From NCBI GenBank assembly GCA_013360215.1, contig JABWCP010000013.1:47396-111395 (forward strand): a DNA stretch of 64,000 nucleotides, given 5' to 3'. Each line of letters begins with the position of its first letter. Positions within the stretch are counted from its first letter, which is position 1. The translations under genes and the position numbers were made by a program. A model generated the notes under the pieces. That model had not been told where the DNA came from. It did not search any database and saw only the letters and a program-made list of their open reading frames with translations. Source of the stretch: a bacterium (lineage in GTDB: Bacteria; CLD3; SB21). Positions 17,222 to 26,986 of this stretch are shown here, piece by piece.

Positions 17222-18973
17222 TTATTCCTTAAGGTATTCTAAAATTAACACACAGGATTTTCCCAACAAGTACGTATTATCAGATTGTAACGTAACTATG
17301 CTTTTGGTTAAATTGTCATCCGTTAATGCGCCAGTCAATGATGATGCTTTGGCGATGGAGTAACCCGAAACAACGGGCAGCGCCAGTTTCTTGGTTTTTG
17401 ACAGATCAATATTCACCACTATTATGGAGAGATGTTTACCATCATTAGTTTGAAAAGCTGACGCCCTAACGAAAGAGTCCATACCACCGTCAATCATTTT
17501 TATGGATGTTAGAACAGATTTATCATGCATGATGGGAAAGAATTCTTCGTAAACCTGGGCTGCTGCCATAAAGGTAAAACTACCGTCGTTATTACGTCTA
17601 ATAGGATGCCATTGTGCAAGCCAGCTTCCATAAATCCAATAGTTGGCTCGTTCAATATTCGTTATCTGACTTGCCATCGTGAGGAAGTTGGCGGTTGATA
17701 GCGCACCTTCCCATTTAAATCCTTTGTCCGGATTAGATTGCGGAGCATCATGGGCATGATCGCCAATAACAATCTTCAATCCCTTGTTTAGCGTGACAGC
17801 TTCCCAAGATTTTAGTAATGTTTCATCTTGAAGTATGTTGGGATTTCCGGTGGCCGGATCTTCGTCATAAAAAAAGTGAGGAGATATACCCCAAAATTTT
17901 CCTGAAAAACTTGATGCATTAAGTATGGCTGTATTCCATGCAGAATTGGGGTTGCCCACAACCGGTAATGTGATTTGAATGGTAGGATCAATACGTCTCA
18001 TAGCATCAATAACCGGAGTAGCAAGAGGTATGTACTTAGAAGCATCAAAATTAAACTCACTGGGAGACCAAGGCTCATTGCCAATGTTCCATGTCCGCAC
18101 ATTGTATGGCACTTCGCGGCCGTTAGCTGCGCGCTGTGCCGCCCATGGATGGTTCCCGTCATTCGGTGCGTTGCAATACTCAACCCAATCGGCAGCATTT
18201 TGTGCGGCGCTACTTTCGCTGGAAATGGGATAAATGTTGACCATAATTTGAATATCGGCTCCAGTCAATCCTCGCGCTAATACCATTTGCATAAACTCAT
18301 CAAAACCGAAAGCCAGTATATTATTAGAATTTGGTGCGAGCTGTTGTGGTAGCCTGTTGGCGATTGGGCCTACGGTATATTTCCAGTTCCAATTCATTAC
18401 CACTGGATTTCCGGGATAGCGAACTCCCGTTACAGGTAGTTTGTTCCAGAGCGGTTGAAGTCCGGCAAGCATGGCGCCGGTCGCAATATCGTGGTAACCT
18501 ATGGATAAACCAATTCCATTGTCTAAACTACTCCGTGCATCGTAACTGATACCTAAGAGTTTTCTTGGTTTAAGATTCAGGACATGAGATTCATCTACTG
18601 TAACAATCAATGTGTTCGGATCGGGAGACACAAATACGGTTACAGAGGCTGAGTCTGCTCCATATTTGTTGATTGCTTTTAGTTGGTAGGTTGTGGTATT
18701 GAACGGAGTAACAATATAGCTCACGCTTGTTATGGCTCCGATATCATTGTCAATGGTAACTGATTCAGCGCCGGTAACATCCCATGAAAGCGTAACGCTT
18801 TCGCCGCTTGTTATGTTTTCAGGGTTAGCTATAAAGCTGTAAATAACGGGTTTTTTGTTTTTTGCTCTCGGCTCGTCTTCTTTACATGACTGGATGCCCA
18901 GTAGAAAGAATCCGATCAAATAAAAGACGGCACAGTTGCCGGGATCTATGAAGTTACCTTTATACTTTGACAT
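17222..18973 (-). CDS. Lipoprotein with Ig-like module and clan GH-A (arabinofuranosidase-like) barrel
   Basis: 583 residues. Lipobox LGIQSC (Cys30). Ig-like module at 41-117. From about 125 a TIM-barrel glycosidase-like region shows VRYPGNPVVMNWNW (184-197), VGPIANR (201-207), IMVNIY (243-248), the clan GH-A acid/base motif WNIGNEPW with Glu300, and the ISPHFFY strand (363-369). Where the nucleophile Glu should follow (strand 7) the sequence reads LKIVIGDHAH with Asp405, so the usual Glu is missing. The C-terminal beta sandwich (about 500-580) includes LSIIVVNIDLSKTKKLALP. GH51/GH39-like relatives cleave arabinose- or xylose-containing glycans; activity here is uncertain. Confidence 0.72.
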   Translation of the reverse strand: MSKYKGNFIDPGNCAVFYLIGFFLLGIQSCKEDEPRAKNKKPVIYSFIANPENITSGESVTLSWDVTGAESVTIDNDIGAITSVSYIVTPFNTTTYQLKAINKYGADSASVTVFVSPDPNTLIVTVDESHVLNLKPRKLLGISYDARSSLDNGIGLSIGYHDIATGAMLAGLQPLWNKLPVTGVRYPGNPVVMNWNWKYTVGPIANRLPQQLAPNSNNILAFGFDEFMQMVLARGLTGADIQIMVNIYPISSESSAAQNAADWVEYCNAPNDGNHPWAAQRAANGREVPYNVRTWNIGNEPWSPSEFNFDASKYIPLATPVIDAMRRIDPTIQITLPVVGNPNSAWNTAILNASSFSGKFWGISPHFFYDEDPATGNPNILQDETLLKSWEAVTLNKGLKIVIGDHAHDAPQSNPDKGFKWEGALSTANFLTMASQITNIERANYWIYGSWLAQWHPIRRNNDGSFTFMAAAQVYEEFFPIMHDKSVLTSIKMIDGGMDSFVRASAFQTNDGKHLSIIVVNIDLSKTKKLALPVVSGYSIAKASSLTGALTDDNLTKSIVTLQSDNTYLLGKSCVLILEYLKE

Positions 18974-18978
18974 CAGAT

Positions 18979-19473
18979 TTACGGGTTAAATTGTATAAAT
19001 GAGAGGGAAAAAACTATTAGAGTATCATCTGCCGTACTTGAAGAAATGTTAAGGTCAGTCAACCCGTTTACAACAAAAGCGCCATTGACTAGAGGAATTC
19101 TTGCGAATAGAAGCTGCCGGAACATGTATTTCATACATTCAAGAAACTCCATGTTCTTAGTCCCTTCATACACTATCTTCACACCTTCAACGTTGCCTGC
19201 CGGTTTTACAACAAATTGTATGCGGATTCTAAAATCCTGCTTTTCGCCAGAGCTAACGTTCCTAACGTAACAACTAGCAAAATACTGAATTTTTGAATTA
19301 ATTTTTTCTGCAATTTCACTATCCTTACGCCCAGTGCCATAGACTGCTGGCGCTGTACAGAATATGTTCAGCCTTCCGGTTTTTGAGTCTTGCGCATTTA
19401 ATAAATTATCACCACACGCAAGGGCGCATGCAAACCAAGCAAATAAAACAAACTGATTAAACAAACCTTTCAT
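18979..19473 (-). CDS. Exported AgmX/PglI (TonB-C)-like domain protein
   Basis: 164 residues. An N-terminal hydrophobic segment is followed by a domain whose strand pattern resembles the AgmX/PglI C-terminal domain. It has a helix with paired Cys (YFASCYVRN), then FRIRIQFVVKPAGNVEGVKI, a Cys in FLECMKYMF and a final strand with LLFARIP. In better-known proteins this TonB-C-like fold follows the pattern (F.I...G.V..v.i......l..C). It sits 5 bases after the GH-like gene's start side and 16 bases from the LamG gene. The family call is tentative and the function unknown. Confidence 0.5.
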   Translation of the reverse strand: MKGLFNQFVLFAWFACALACGDNLLNAQDSKTGRLNIFCTAPAVYGTGRKDSEIAEKINSKIQYFASCYVRNVSSGEKQDFRIRIQFVVKPAGNVEGVKIVYEGTKNMEFLECMKYMFRQLLFARIPLVNGAFVVNGLTDLNISSSTADDTLIVFSLSFIQFNP

Positions 19474-19489
19474 GAATTATGTTCTAAAT

Positions 19490-20194
19490 CTAATTAGTAT
19501 AAATTAATTTTAACTGAGCAGCAGTCAAGCCGATATCAAACAAAGCCACTTCATCAATACTTCCCTTAAAGCTGTCACCGCTCAAACCAAGCCGCGTCCC
19601 AATGAACAAAGGAGACGTGTCGATGACAAGCGCGTTCGCGGCTGATAAGGATCCTACCTCTTCACCATTAACATATAATCTCATCGTTATCCCATCATAG
19701 CTTCCAGCTATATGCATCCACTGATTTAGAGAATAACCGGTATTGCGTACTTCAGAATTATTAATACTAAATATCACGTCTCCCGTCCCGGATAATGCTA
19801 ACTTATAAGGTGACGGCAATCCGCCCCCTTTCGTTAGAATGTATTGTGTTTTTTGTTCTTCAGCATAAACCCATGCTGTAATGGTGATGCCGTTTAAGAA
19901 ATGAAATGCGGTGTCATCGGGAACGGTTATTAAATCATCCGTCCCGTCAAAGTGATAAGCATCATTGACTGAATCATTGTGTCCGGCCGTCAATAGCGGA
20001 CCAAAGGAAGTCCCAATATGTTGATTGGCTGATGCATCGTCGGTATTGCCATGAAATGGGTAATAGGCTACCGCTTCGCTATAAGGATTGCCAGTACTGT
20101 CTGTATCAGTAATGTCCGTATCCTCGTGAATATTCTCATCACAAGACATCGCTATAACCAACACAATTATCAGAGCGAATAAATTGAAGCGCAT
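19490..20194 (-). CDS. LamG-like (concanavalin/lectin fold) lipoprotein
   Basis: 234 residues. Lipobox IAMSC (Cys18) then an acidic linker (DTDITDTDST). Residues 42-232 are a LamG/laminin_G_3 domain: AYYPFHGNTDDAS, HFDGTDDLITVPDD, ITITAWVYAEEQ, WMHIAGSYDG.TMRLYVNG and the closing GSIDEVALFDIGLTAAQL. Such domains usually bind glycans or mediate adhesion at the cell surface. It is probably the first gene of the four-gene exported cluster (19490 down to 16000); 222 bases separate it from the TonB receptor gene. Confidence 0.85.
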   Translation of the reverse strand: MRFNLFALIIVLVIAMSCDENIHEDTDITDTDSTGNPYSEAVAYYPFHGNTDDASANQHIGTSFGPLLTAGHNDSVNDAYHFDGTDDLITVPDDTAFHFLNGITITAWVYAEEQKTQYILTKGGGLPSPYKLALSGTGDVIFSINNSEVRNTGYSLNQWMHIAGSYDGITMRLYVNGEEVGSLSAANALVIDTSPLFIGTRLGLSGDSFKGSIDEVALFDIGLTAAQLKLIYTN

Positions 20195-20416
20195 GTTTAC
20201 TCCTTGTTAGTTTCTATATTCTATAAAAGAGTATATTGAATTCGCCCCATCCATTTCCGATCCATGCGCCGATACAGGAGTTGACGGGTTTCGATCTGCG
20301 TTCTCCCAAGAAATAACAAGCGAAAAAAAATACATACGATTGAGTCTATTATTTCATTCTTCACTTTCAACTAAACACTTGAGCTATTAAGCTTATTTGT
20401 GTAAGCAAACGCACTC

Positions 20417-22384
20417 TTAAAACGCATATTGAATTCTTAATAAAAACTCTCTCTCTAAACCGGAAACGGGATTGTGTCCGCCATTATATCCTTGAGGAAA
20501 TTCGTAATGTTCTCCAAGAATATTGTATATACCCACACCGACATCTAATTTTGAGACAACATGACGGTACAACAAATAGAGATTTATCTGATAACTTGGA
20601 TCAAACGCTTTAATTCCAATGTTGGGGTCTACGCCGTCATAACCATAGCGTGTGCTCTGATAAATAAAGGAAGGGCTGACGGATAAACTAGCGGTTGGGA
20701 ACCAAGTAATGATTCCTGCAATCTTATGCTTTGCCATAGCTAAATAGTAATTCGATTTGCCGGGAACTTCGTAATCATTGATAGAATTCTTATTGGCCGT
20801 CGTGTAAAAAGAATAATTTACAATGAAATTGTTTTTGCCTAATCTGTATTTATTCTCGATCTCAATCCCGCGAGACCCGGTTTTTCCGAAATTCTGATAA
20901 CCTTCAACTACTACATCATTTATAGAGTCGTAATCGGCGCGATAAACGATAGGTTTATGTGTCGTTATATCATACACATTGGCGGTCAAATTCATATCTT
21001 TGGATACTTGCCATCCTAATTCTGCTTCAAGTACCGTAGTTATTTCCGGCTTGATATCAAATTGTTTTCCACTTCGTATGTTTTCAACGACGGGAGAGCG
21101 GAAAGCGCGGCTGGCTAATAGTTTCAAATGCCACTTATCGAAGGTTTTATTGAAAGCAGCGCGCGGTACAAACGATGTGCCGTATACGTTATGTCTTTCA
21201 AAACGCGCTCCTACTGTTATGCGACCAAATGGGATTGCTGAGTTTATTTGGGCGAAAGAGGACATATTATAAAATGTGGCAGAAGTTTTGTTAAAGTTGT
21301 CGCCATAAAGTCCGGATATTTCGTCAGCATGGTACGCGGCATCGCTTGAGTACTCGACGCCGACTAGCAATCCGGTATTTTTAGTAAATTCATACTGTGA
21401 TATGACATCAACCGTGTTCCTATAAATTCTCTTGCGATAAGTTATGTAGCTATCTACTGAATCGTAGGCAATGTTCCATGGCCGCTGCCATGTAATGTTG
21501 ATATGAGGTGTAAGAGTCCATTTATCATTCAATTGAAAATCATATTTGATATCAGACGCGATAGTCTTAAATGTCTGTGCTTTTGTTTTGGAAAAGTTGG
21601 CGTCAAAGCCGTCATTTATCTTATTTACATAATTTTCATACATAAACAGTGCGCTAAACGCATGGTGTTTTACACGTATGGTTGCGAACATCGGATCATG
21701 TGTATTCTCTTTAAGAGAAAAGGAATTACCGTAAATATCTGTAAATCTTCGATAGGAAGGGTGTGTCTGTCCTAAAAAAACCGATGTAACTATTTCTCCA
21801 TTTTCCCAACCGTGACTGTAAGCCGCGCTGACATCACGCCTTGAAAACGATTTATTAAATTTGCCCAAATTTGATGTCAAATTAAAACCGTTGATCTGTT
21901 CGGCGCCTTTAGTGATCACGTTGATCACGGCATATTCGGCAAATCCCCCATAGACAGCAGACCCGGGCCCGCGAATAATCTCAATACGTCTAATTTGATT
22001 CAAAGGAAATCTATTTTGCAAAACCAAGTTGCCAAAAAGTAATTCATTCACAGCCTGTCCGTCCCACAAGAATAGTATTTTTCCTTCCGGGGCCCACAAT
22101 CCACGCACTGCAGGGCGCCCAACACCCAAAATATCCCCCTGAAAATCCATTCCAGGTATTAGTCTCAGCACATCAACCATATCTCGGGCGCCGGAACTTG
22201 TTATTTCATCCTCTGTTATCACAGTAATAATTCCAGGTGTTTCACGTACATTGAGTCCGCCGGTTTTAGTTGCAACTTGTACGATGTCAACGTTTAAGAG
22301 TTCCTCAAGCGTCATGTTTTCATAATCCGCAGTTTGCGACCACGCCAGGGTTGCACTGAAAAGCATCAAGTAGAGGTGTTTCAC
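20417..22384 (-). CDS. TonB-dependent outer-membrane receptor
   Basis: 655 residues starting at GTG, with AAAGGAGA just upstream. Signal peptide (about 1-17), then the MTLEELLNVDIVQVATKT segment typical of this receptor subfamily. The plug (about 45-165) shows ARDMVDVLRLIPGM, RGLWAPEGKILFLWDGQ, IRRIEIIRGPGSAVYGG and INVITKG. The rest is a beta barrel ending in the classic aromatic strand EREFLLRIQYAF. There is no N-terminal carboxypeptidase-like domain, unlike the second receptor at 53987. It lies 35 bases after a YfiR-like gene, with signalling genes upstream, so its ligand may feed that system (inference). Substrate unknown. Confidence 0.92.
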   Translation of the reverse strand: MKHLYLMLFSATLAWSQTADYENMTLEELLNVDIVQVATKTGGLNVRETPGIITVITEDEITSSGARDMVDVLRLIPGMDFQGDILGVGRPAVRGLWAPEGKILFLWDGQAVNELLFGNLVLQNRFPLNQIRRIEIIRGPGSAVYGGFAEYAVINVITKGAEQINGFNLTSNLGKFNKSFSRRDVSAAYSHGWENGEIVTSVFLGQTHPSYRRFTDIYGNSFSLKENTHDPMFATIRVKHHAFSALFMYENYVNKINDGFDANFSKTKAQTFKTIASDIKYDFQLNDKWTLTPHINITWQRPWNIAYDSVDSYITYRKRIYRNTVDVISQYEFTKNTGLLVGVEYSSDAAYHADEISGLYGDNFNKTSATFYNMSSFAQINSAIPFGRITVGARFERHNVYGTSFVPRAAFNKTFDKWHLKLLASRAFRSPVVENIRSGKQFDIKPEITTVLEAELGWQVSKDMNLTANVYDITTHKPIVYRADYDSINDVVVEGYQNFGKTGSRGIEIENKYRLGKNNFIVNYSFYTTANKNSINDYEVPGKSNYYLAMAKHKIAGIITWFPTASLSVSPSFIYQSTRYGYDGVDPNIGIKAFDPSYQINLYLLYRHVVSKLDVGVGIYNILGEHYEFPQGYNGGHNPVSGLEREFLLRIQYAF

Positions 22385-22419
22385 GGGGGTTCTCCTTTAA
22401 ATGGTTTGGTGACGTTATT

Positions 22420-22950
22420 TTATTTTATCACTTGAGCCACTTTAAAAATTGCCGCATTCCACGTTATTCCCTGTAACGATGATGAGTTCAAGTTGACTAT
22501 GATTTTTGGTTTATTGTCATTCCCCGGTATAATTCCTAACGATGCCCCGCTCTCAATAATAGTAAGCCGTTTTGCTATAGTCATTATTTTATTCTTATTT
22601 GCATATTCAAATACCGCTTTAGGATCTTGTACATCCCCAATGTATATCACATCCGGAGGATTAAATGGCAATGTCGTTCCAAAGGTTACGGTCACAATAG
22701 TTGAAGTCCCGACCTTTTTTCCTTCATACGCTTTGAGTTTCTCTCCAAGCTTGGGTTGCAGCAAGACAAAGATTGTTAAGGAACGATCTATTGAAAGGCG
22801 CCGTTCATAATGCAATACCTTAACGATCAAGGGTGCAAGAATCTCGTTGGGTATCTCTTCATCTTGGCTATGAGCGGGATTATGTACTGATAGTAATCCA
22901 GCAAGTAAAATCACCAAAACAAAAATATCAAAAGTATAAGAGGTTTTCAT
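22420..22950 (-). CDS. YfiR-like (DUF4154) periplasmic protein
   Basis: 176 residues with a signal peptide (about 1-28). The body follows the YfiR pattern: LAPLIVKVLHYERRL near the start, VGTSTIVTV, then PPDVIYIGDV, IMTIAKRLTIIESGASLGIIP and the C-terminal VNLNSSSLQGITW.AAIFKVAQVIK. YfiR in Pseudomonas restrains an inner-membrane diguanylate cyclase. YfiR-like proteins beside TonB receptors and sensor kinases are common, but their ligand is unknown. The gene precedes the receptor by 35 bases. Confidence 0.72.
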   Translation of the reverse strand: MKTSYTFDIFVLVILLAGLLSVHNPAHSQDEEIPNEILAPLIVKVLHYERRLSIDRSLTIFVLLQPKLGEKLKAYEGKKVGTSTIVTVTFGTTLPFNPPDVIYIGDVQDPKAVFEYANKNKIMTIAKRLTIIESGASLGIIPGNDNKPKIIVNLNSSSLQGITWNAAIFKVAQVIK

Positions 22951-23044
22951 GGACGTTATATTAAGTTCTACCGTGCGTATTATTATTTGTGATTCGAAAG
23001 AAGTCGGTTTTCATATGGTCTTTAGACGAAAGCTTTCATAAAAA

Positions 23045-23443
23045 CTAGCTTGCAAATCGTGATTTTGCCCTCATTATGCCATTGGTAACGGCCGCAGTCA
23101 GTAGTCGGGTCGGGCAAGATTTAGTCAAAAACTCATCAATTACTTTGGCTTTGATCATGTTGTCCATTTCGGCTTCTACTTCAGAATATCCGGAATAAAT
23201 AATATTGTAAGTGCGGAATTCAGGATAAAGTTCTTTAACTTTCATTAAGAACTGAAGACCGTTCATCTCAGGCATTCTATGGTCACTGATAATGACAGAG
23301 ACCTTTTTGTTCGTTTCTAACTCTTTGATCGCGTTCTTTGGTTCGGTAAAAGTCAAGACATGAAAGTCGTCTTCAAATAAAAGGCGGAGTGATTTGCCGA
23401 TTTCCGGATCATCGTCTACGCACATTATGGTGTCGATTAGCAT
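23045..23443 (-). CDS. Stand-alone receiver (REC) domain protein
   Basis: 132 residues, a single receiver domain: acidic pocket CVDDDPE (8-14), phosphoacceptor Asp in IISDHRMPEMNG (about residue 54) and the conserved Lys in EFLTKS (about 108). No output domain follows, so it resembles CheY/Spo0F-type shuttles. Its start overlaps the end of the histidine kinase gene by 7 bases, so the two are translated together and are probably partners. Confidence 0.9.
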   Translation of the reverse strand: MLIDTIMCVDDDPEIGKSLRLLFEDDFHVLTFTEPKNAIKELETNKKVSVIISDHRMPEMNGLQFLMKVKELYPEFRTYNIIYSGYSEVEAEMDNMIKAKVIDEFLTKSCPTRLLTAAVTNGIMRAKSRFAS

Positions 23444-24933
23444 AAGACCTCTTTTTCTTTTATATGTTGATTTGTATGGGAAATCGGGAGAGTTATGATA
23501 AATTCCGTTCCTACCCCTAATTGTGAATTAAAAGAAATTTCGCCGTTGTGTTTGAGCATTATATCGTAGCTTATGGACATGCCCAATCCAGTACCTTTGC
23601 CAACGGGTTTCGTAGTAAAGAAGGGGTCAAAAATTTTATTTTTAACTTCATCGGGTATACCTTGCCCATTGTCAGAAATGGTTATTAAAACATACTCGTT
23701 TCGTCTAGACGTAAAAATCGATATTAATCCTTGTTCCGGTATGGCCTGAATAGCGTTTGTTAAGATATTCATGAATACCTGGCTCAACTGACCTGGAAAA
23801 CATTCTATTTCAGGCAAGTCGCCGTATCTCTTTTCGACAACAATCTTACTTTTTAACTGGTTCTGTAGTAAGATCAGCACCGAATCGATAATTTTGTGAA
23901 GATTTGAGAATTTCATCTCGCGTTGATCTTTTCTAGTGAAATTAAGAAGTCCTTCAACGATTTCTCCGATCCTTGTACTGGCTAGTTCCATGGCAGGCAA
24001 CATCTCATTAGATATCATAGATGATATGTTCTTGACAGACTCCATACTTCCACTGTTTTCTATGACGCGCATCTTTTTCTCTACCACCGTCAAATAATGG
24101 TCTATGGTGGCCCTTGGCGTATTAATTTCGTGCGCAACGCCTGCAACCATCTGCCCAATTGCCGATAACTTTTCTGATTGAACCAGTTGGTTTTGAGCCT
24201 CTTTTATCTTCTCAAGATTATCTTCCAGTGTTTTATTCATTTCAGACAGTTGCTCCGATTTCTCTTCGGACAATTTCTTTTCTTCAATCAGCGAATGTTG
24301 GGCTACCTCCACCTGTAATGCCGTTTTATTCAGCAAATAACCCATCCAAAGCATTGCAAATAAAACTATCAAGCCAATTGTAAGGAACAGAATACTATTG
24401 CGTGACGTTCGGTCAATTAAGTAATCTTTCGAATATGCGATACCAATCAAGCCGATTTTGTGTTGTTCTACGTCAATCATCGGTAACCATGCGATAATTT
24501 CATTTTCGAATTCATGAAAGGATTCTTGTGTGTTTTCGGATTTAATATGTGAACCATTTATATTCGGTGTCGGATCTCTGATAATTTGTCTTTTTTCATT
24601 GTCTAAATGTCGTATCAAATGGTTGTTTTCATCATATATCTGAACCCACCGTAACGTAATTTCATCTTCTGAAGAGCGTCGTAATAAAAGATTTAATGAT
24701 TGATCGATTGAGGCGCCATCATCTAACATCATTGCTTGTGTACCCACCGACAGGTTCTCGGACAATAGTTTGCCAATAAACTCGACGTCACGGTAAACAA
24801 TTTCGGTAGCCATTCGTTTAGCTTGGTAAGGGGAGAAAAAAATCAACAAGCCTATCCAAGAAATGCATATAAATCCGATTAATAGGTATATTCGAAAACG
24901 AATATTGTGAGATCTACCGATTACATTTTTCAT
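23437..24933 (-). CDS. Transmembrane sensor histidine kinase
   Basis: 498 residues. Two membrane segments (about 12-33 and 179-201) enclose a periplasmic sensor of about 145 residues, which resembles the double-CACHE/dCache-like input of related kinases. A coiled coil (205-255) follows, then HisKA with H268 in [12 protein letters not shown]. HATPase shows [20 protein letters not shown] and [11 protein letters not shown]. The HEINTP motif is that of the NtrB/DctB-like group. It overlaps the REC gene by 7 bases and the hybrid kinase gene by 4, forming one transcription unit. Confidence 0.92.
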   Translation of the reverse strand: MKNVIGRSHNIRFRIYLLIGFICISWIGLLIFFSPYQAKRMATEIVYRDVEFIGKLLSENLSVGTQAMMLDDGASIDQSLNLLLRRSSEDEITLRWVQIYDENNHLIRHLDNEKRQIIRDPTPNINGSHIKSENTQESFHEFENEIIAWLPMIDVEQHKIGLIGIAYSKDYLIDRTSRNSILFLTIGLIVLFAMLWMGYLLNKTALQVEVAQHSLIEEKKLSEEKSEQLSEMNKTLEDNLEKIKEAQNQLVQSEKLSAIGQMVAGVAHEINTPRATIDHYLTVVEKKMRVIENSGSMESVKNISSMISNEMLPAMELASTRIGEIVEGLLNFTRKDQREMKFSNLHKIIDSVLILLQNQLKSKIVVEKRYGDLPEIECFPGQLSQVFMNILTNAIQAIPEQGLISIFTSRRNEYVLITISDNGQGIPDEVKNKIFDPFFTTKPVGKGTGLGMSISYDIMLKHNGEISFNSQLGVGTEFIITLPISHTNQHIKEKEVLC

Positions 24934-26882
24934 AGAGTAACTTCTCGAATGGTAGAAACAAGTTTTTCAATAGAAAACGGTTTCGCTAGGAATGTAAAGC
25001 CGCCGTTTGTGTAACATAAGTCAATTTGAGGGTCCATACCGCCACTGATAAGTATGGCTTTTATCTCGGGGTGAGACTTTTTAACGTGTTGAATGAAAGT
25101 TAATCCGTCCATTTCAGGCATATGAAAATCACAAATGATCAAAGAGATGTCTTTGCCAGAATCTTTTATTATTTGAAGGCCATCATTTCCAGTTCTAGTT
25201 GATATGACAGGATATCCTTTTTGATTTAGCATATCTTGGAGCACCTCTAATACATTTTCTTCATCATCTACCAAAAGTATCTTCGGTAAAGGTTGGGTTT
25301 GCTTATTCTGTGTTGCGGAATCAGGCACAAGAGAGTTTGAAATGTTTAAAGATTGTTCGGCTAAATCCGACGGAGATGATCTCAACGTTTTTGATGAAGC
25401 GGGAAGATAAAATGTAAAAACGGTACCTTTACCGGTATTACTAGCTACATCAATAAAGCCCCCATGTCCTCTTAAAATAGATTGGACGATTGAAAGGCCT
25501 AAGCCAGATCCTTTTTTTTCTTCTTTGGTTGAAAAAAAGGGGCTAAATAGTCTGGCGCGTATATCGGGATTGATGCCGACGCCTGTATCCTCAACGGAAA
25601 TAGCCACATAAGTTCCCGCTTTTACGCCTGGACGGCTTCGTGCTTTCGTCGTATCGATGCTACAATTATATGAACTAATCGTCATGACCCCTCCATCCGG
25701 CATGGCGTCTCGCGCATTCACGCATAAATTCATTAAGATTTGATGTATTTGAGTTTGATTGCCTAAAACGGGATAAAGATCAAAGTGGATACGTATAGCC
25801 AGTTGAATATTTTTGGGAAAAGTTTCATTGATTATTCTTGCCATTTCTAATACGCAATCATTGGGCTGAACAACTTCAAACTGATCTTTGATACCCTTGC
25901 TAAACGATAAAATCTGTTTGACTAAATGGGACGCTCTTTGAACGTTTTTGTCGATCATTTCTATATAACGCCTGTCTTCTCCTTTTTGTCTTTCGGAGAG
26001 CAAAGAAATAGAAATAGAAATAGGAGTTAAAATATTGTTGAGGTCGTGAGCGATACCACCAGCCAGTCCCCCAAGAGTATAAATGCGTTGGTTTCTCAGT
26101 AGATGGATTTCATCTTTTAAATCATTCTTTGTTTTCTCGAGATGTATAGCAAAAAGATGAGGATTTTTCTTGATCAGTCGCCATTCGCTATGGATATAAT
26201 CGTCTAAAGAATAAAGGGATAGCCGTCCTTTCCATTGTCCATTTTCTATAGCAGCTTTTCTAGCGGAAGGTAACATTTCATTAGCATCGCGGACGATATC
26301 GAATAACGAAGTCTTGGTGTTGGGTAATTTATGACCATAAATATTAATGGCAGAAGTGTTAGCGTATTCGATCGTCAAGGCCTCGTTACACAACCACATC
26401 GGTTCATTAGAAAACTCGATTAGTTGATTAAATTCGTCGTTTGTTCCTTGCGAATCGTATGCTAAGCTGTAACTCATGAGTGAACCATAATGAGTGTTTT
26501 TTATAATGAATGGCCAACCTTCAACTACGACTGGTATATGTTTATTGTTTTTTGTTTTTCGTATTGTATGAAGTTTTATCTGTTGTTTGTCGAGCAGCTT
26601 TTGATAAATAGTGAAAGCTTCATCATGCAAGTAAGGCGGTTGCAAGAATGAGTTCAGGTTTTTTCCAGAAACCTCCTTTTGAGAGAAACTAAACATCTGT
26701 TCAAAAGCAGAATTGACAAAGAATATGTTGTCATTCAAGTCTATTACCGCAAGGCCGGATTTGAACTTTTCAGCAAAAAATGCTAGCCACGGGTTCAACC
26801 GCCTCAAGGATTCACTTTTAGGGGCATGCAACACTTCAGATTGGTCGTTGCTTTTTATGGGACGAAGTACATGGGTTTTCAT
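24930..26882 (-). CDS. Cytoplasmic PAS-PAS hybrid histidine kinase with C-terminal receiver
   Basis: 650 residues from ATG 26882; the frame also opens at TTG 26897, which adds five residues. There is no membrane segment. PAS domains lie at about 33-140 and 150-245. HisKA has H279 in GLAGGIAHDLNNILTP, which is the HDLNN subtype. HATPase shows NLCVNARDAMP, VEDTGVGI and GSGLGLSIV. The REC domain (about 532-650) has Asp585 in LIICDFHMPEMDG and Lys in FLAKPF. It overlaps the membrane kinase gene by 4 bases. Two kinases and a REC protein in one unit suggest a phosphorelay: membrane kinase or hybrid, then the small REC protein (inference). Confidence 0.92.
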   Translation of the reverse strand: MKTHVLRPIKSNDQSEVLHAPKSESLRRLNPWLAFFAEKFKSGLAVIDLNDNIFFVNSAFEQMFSFSQKEVSGKNLNSFLQPPYLHDEAFTIYQKLLDKQQIKLHTIRKTKNNKHIPVVVEGWPFIIKNTHYGSLMSYSLAYDSQGTNDEFNQLIEFSNEPMWLCNEALTIEYANTSAINIYGHKLPNTKTSLFDIVRDANEMLPSARKAAIENGQWKGRLSLYSLDDYIHSEWRLIKKNPHLFAIHLEKTKNDLKDEIHLLRNQRIYTLGGLAGGIAHDLNNILTPISISISLLSERQKGEDRRYIEMIDKNVQRASHLVKQILSFSKGIKDQFEVVQPNDCVLEMARIINETFPKNIQLAIRIHFDLYPVLGNQTQIHQILMNLCVNARDAMPDGGVMTISSYNCSIDTTKARSRPGVKAGTYVAISVEDTGVGINPDIRARLFSPFFSTKEEKKGSGLGLSIVQSILRGHGGFIDVASNTGKGTVFTFYLPASSKTLRSSPSDLAEQSLNISNSLVPDSATQNKQTQPLPKILLVDDEENVLEVLQDMLNQKGYPVISTRTGNDGLQIIKDSGKDISLIICDFHMPEMDGLTFIQHVKKSHPEIKAILISGGMDPQIDLCYTNGGFTFLAKPFSIEKLVSTIREVTL

Positions 26883-26986
26883 ACCATTACAATACAATCA
26901 AGTCGATGGCGTAACAATAGTCCAAACGGACAGTGTTGGAGTTAATCCGGATTTTATTTGGAAGAAACTAACCGAAAAGACAGGTA

